From a virus, in the IMG/VR virus record IMGVR_UViG_3300032163_000060, positions 1 through 36,129 of that record: DNA of 36,129 bases. The stretch is one strand, 5' to 3'. Below, in pieces: positions 36,129 to 36,129 of this stretch. The notes beneath the pieces were generated by a model. The model saw only the letters and a list, made by a program, of their open reading frames with translations. It made no database searches and was not told where the DNA came from. The number at the start of each line of letters is the position of its first letter. Within the stretch, counting starts at the first letter, position 1. A program made the translations under genes and the position numbers.

Positions 36129-36129
36129 A

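Overview
The window is an almost complete, compact genome of a tailed phage with a long, probably flexible (siphovirus-like) tail. Bases 1-126 recur exactly at 36003-36128, so the contig closes into a circle of about 36.0 kb, or comes from a circularly permuted genome. The tape measure protein, tail-tube proteins, tail terminator, SPP1-like portal, P22/HK97-fold coat protein and two-subunit terminase place it among Caudoviricetes. I see no integrase, repressor, DNA polymerase, tRNA or CRISPR array. The host cannot be named from the sequence. Shine-Dalgarno sites are nearly absent, -10 boxes sit directly against start codons, and the lysozyme-like protein carries an NCHGI motif. These suggest a lineage rich in leaderless mRNA or otherwise non-canonical in initiation; Patescibacteria (CPR) is one possibility.

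Layout. The minus strand from 27.5 kb down to 1, continuing through the join from 36.0 to 33.4 kb, is read as one long series. It starts with an early block at 27.5-23.0 kb: an HNH protein, a DUF4373-like replication protein, mobile cassette 1, another HNH protein, a RusA-like resolvase and several zinc-binding or membrane microproteins. A 968-residue repeat-containing virion protein follows at 20.0-22.9 kb. Next come a lysozyme-like protein, a ParB-like protein, a Mom-like DNA-modification protein and the terminase subunits. The portal, minor capsid fusion, scaffold, coat, head-tail connectors, tail tube pair, frameshifted tail chaperones, tape measure, baseplate and several fibre or lectin proteins follow. 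After the join are another fibre, three small membrane proteins (holin candidates), a Cys-rich microprotein and an HNH-AP2 homing endonuclease. The plus strand from 27.9 to 33.2 kb is a second early operon: an ArdC-like antirestriction protein, a RecT/Bet recombinase, Cys-rich microproteins, mobile cassette 2 and an excisionase-like HTH protein. The two early operons diverge from a structured intergenic region at 27.6-27.9 kb.

Most striking features. (1) Two short elements, 564 and 596 bp, have near-identical inverted ends beginning GGC, are each flanked by a perfect 8-bp target duplication, and carry unrelated two-gene cargoes without a transposase. Both lie exactly at gene junctions, in the same orientation as the surrounding transcription. 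They look like members of an undescribed family of non-autonomous gene cassettes mobilised in trans. (2) Translation starts fall into two non-Shine-Dalgarno classes. One has TTCCCC 8-10 nt before the ATG, like a ribosome-binding site of unknown partner. The other has TANNNT exactly 6 nt before the ATG, as expected of leaderless promoters.

How the genes work together. ArdC and Mom/ParB would protect the DNA from restriction. RecT, RusA and the DUF4373 protein would serve recombination and the start of replication. Terminase and portal package DNA into the coat shell, and the large set of fibre and lectin proteins recognises the host surface.
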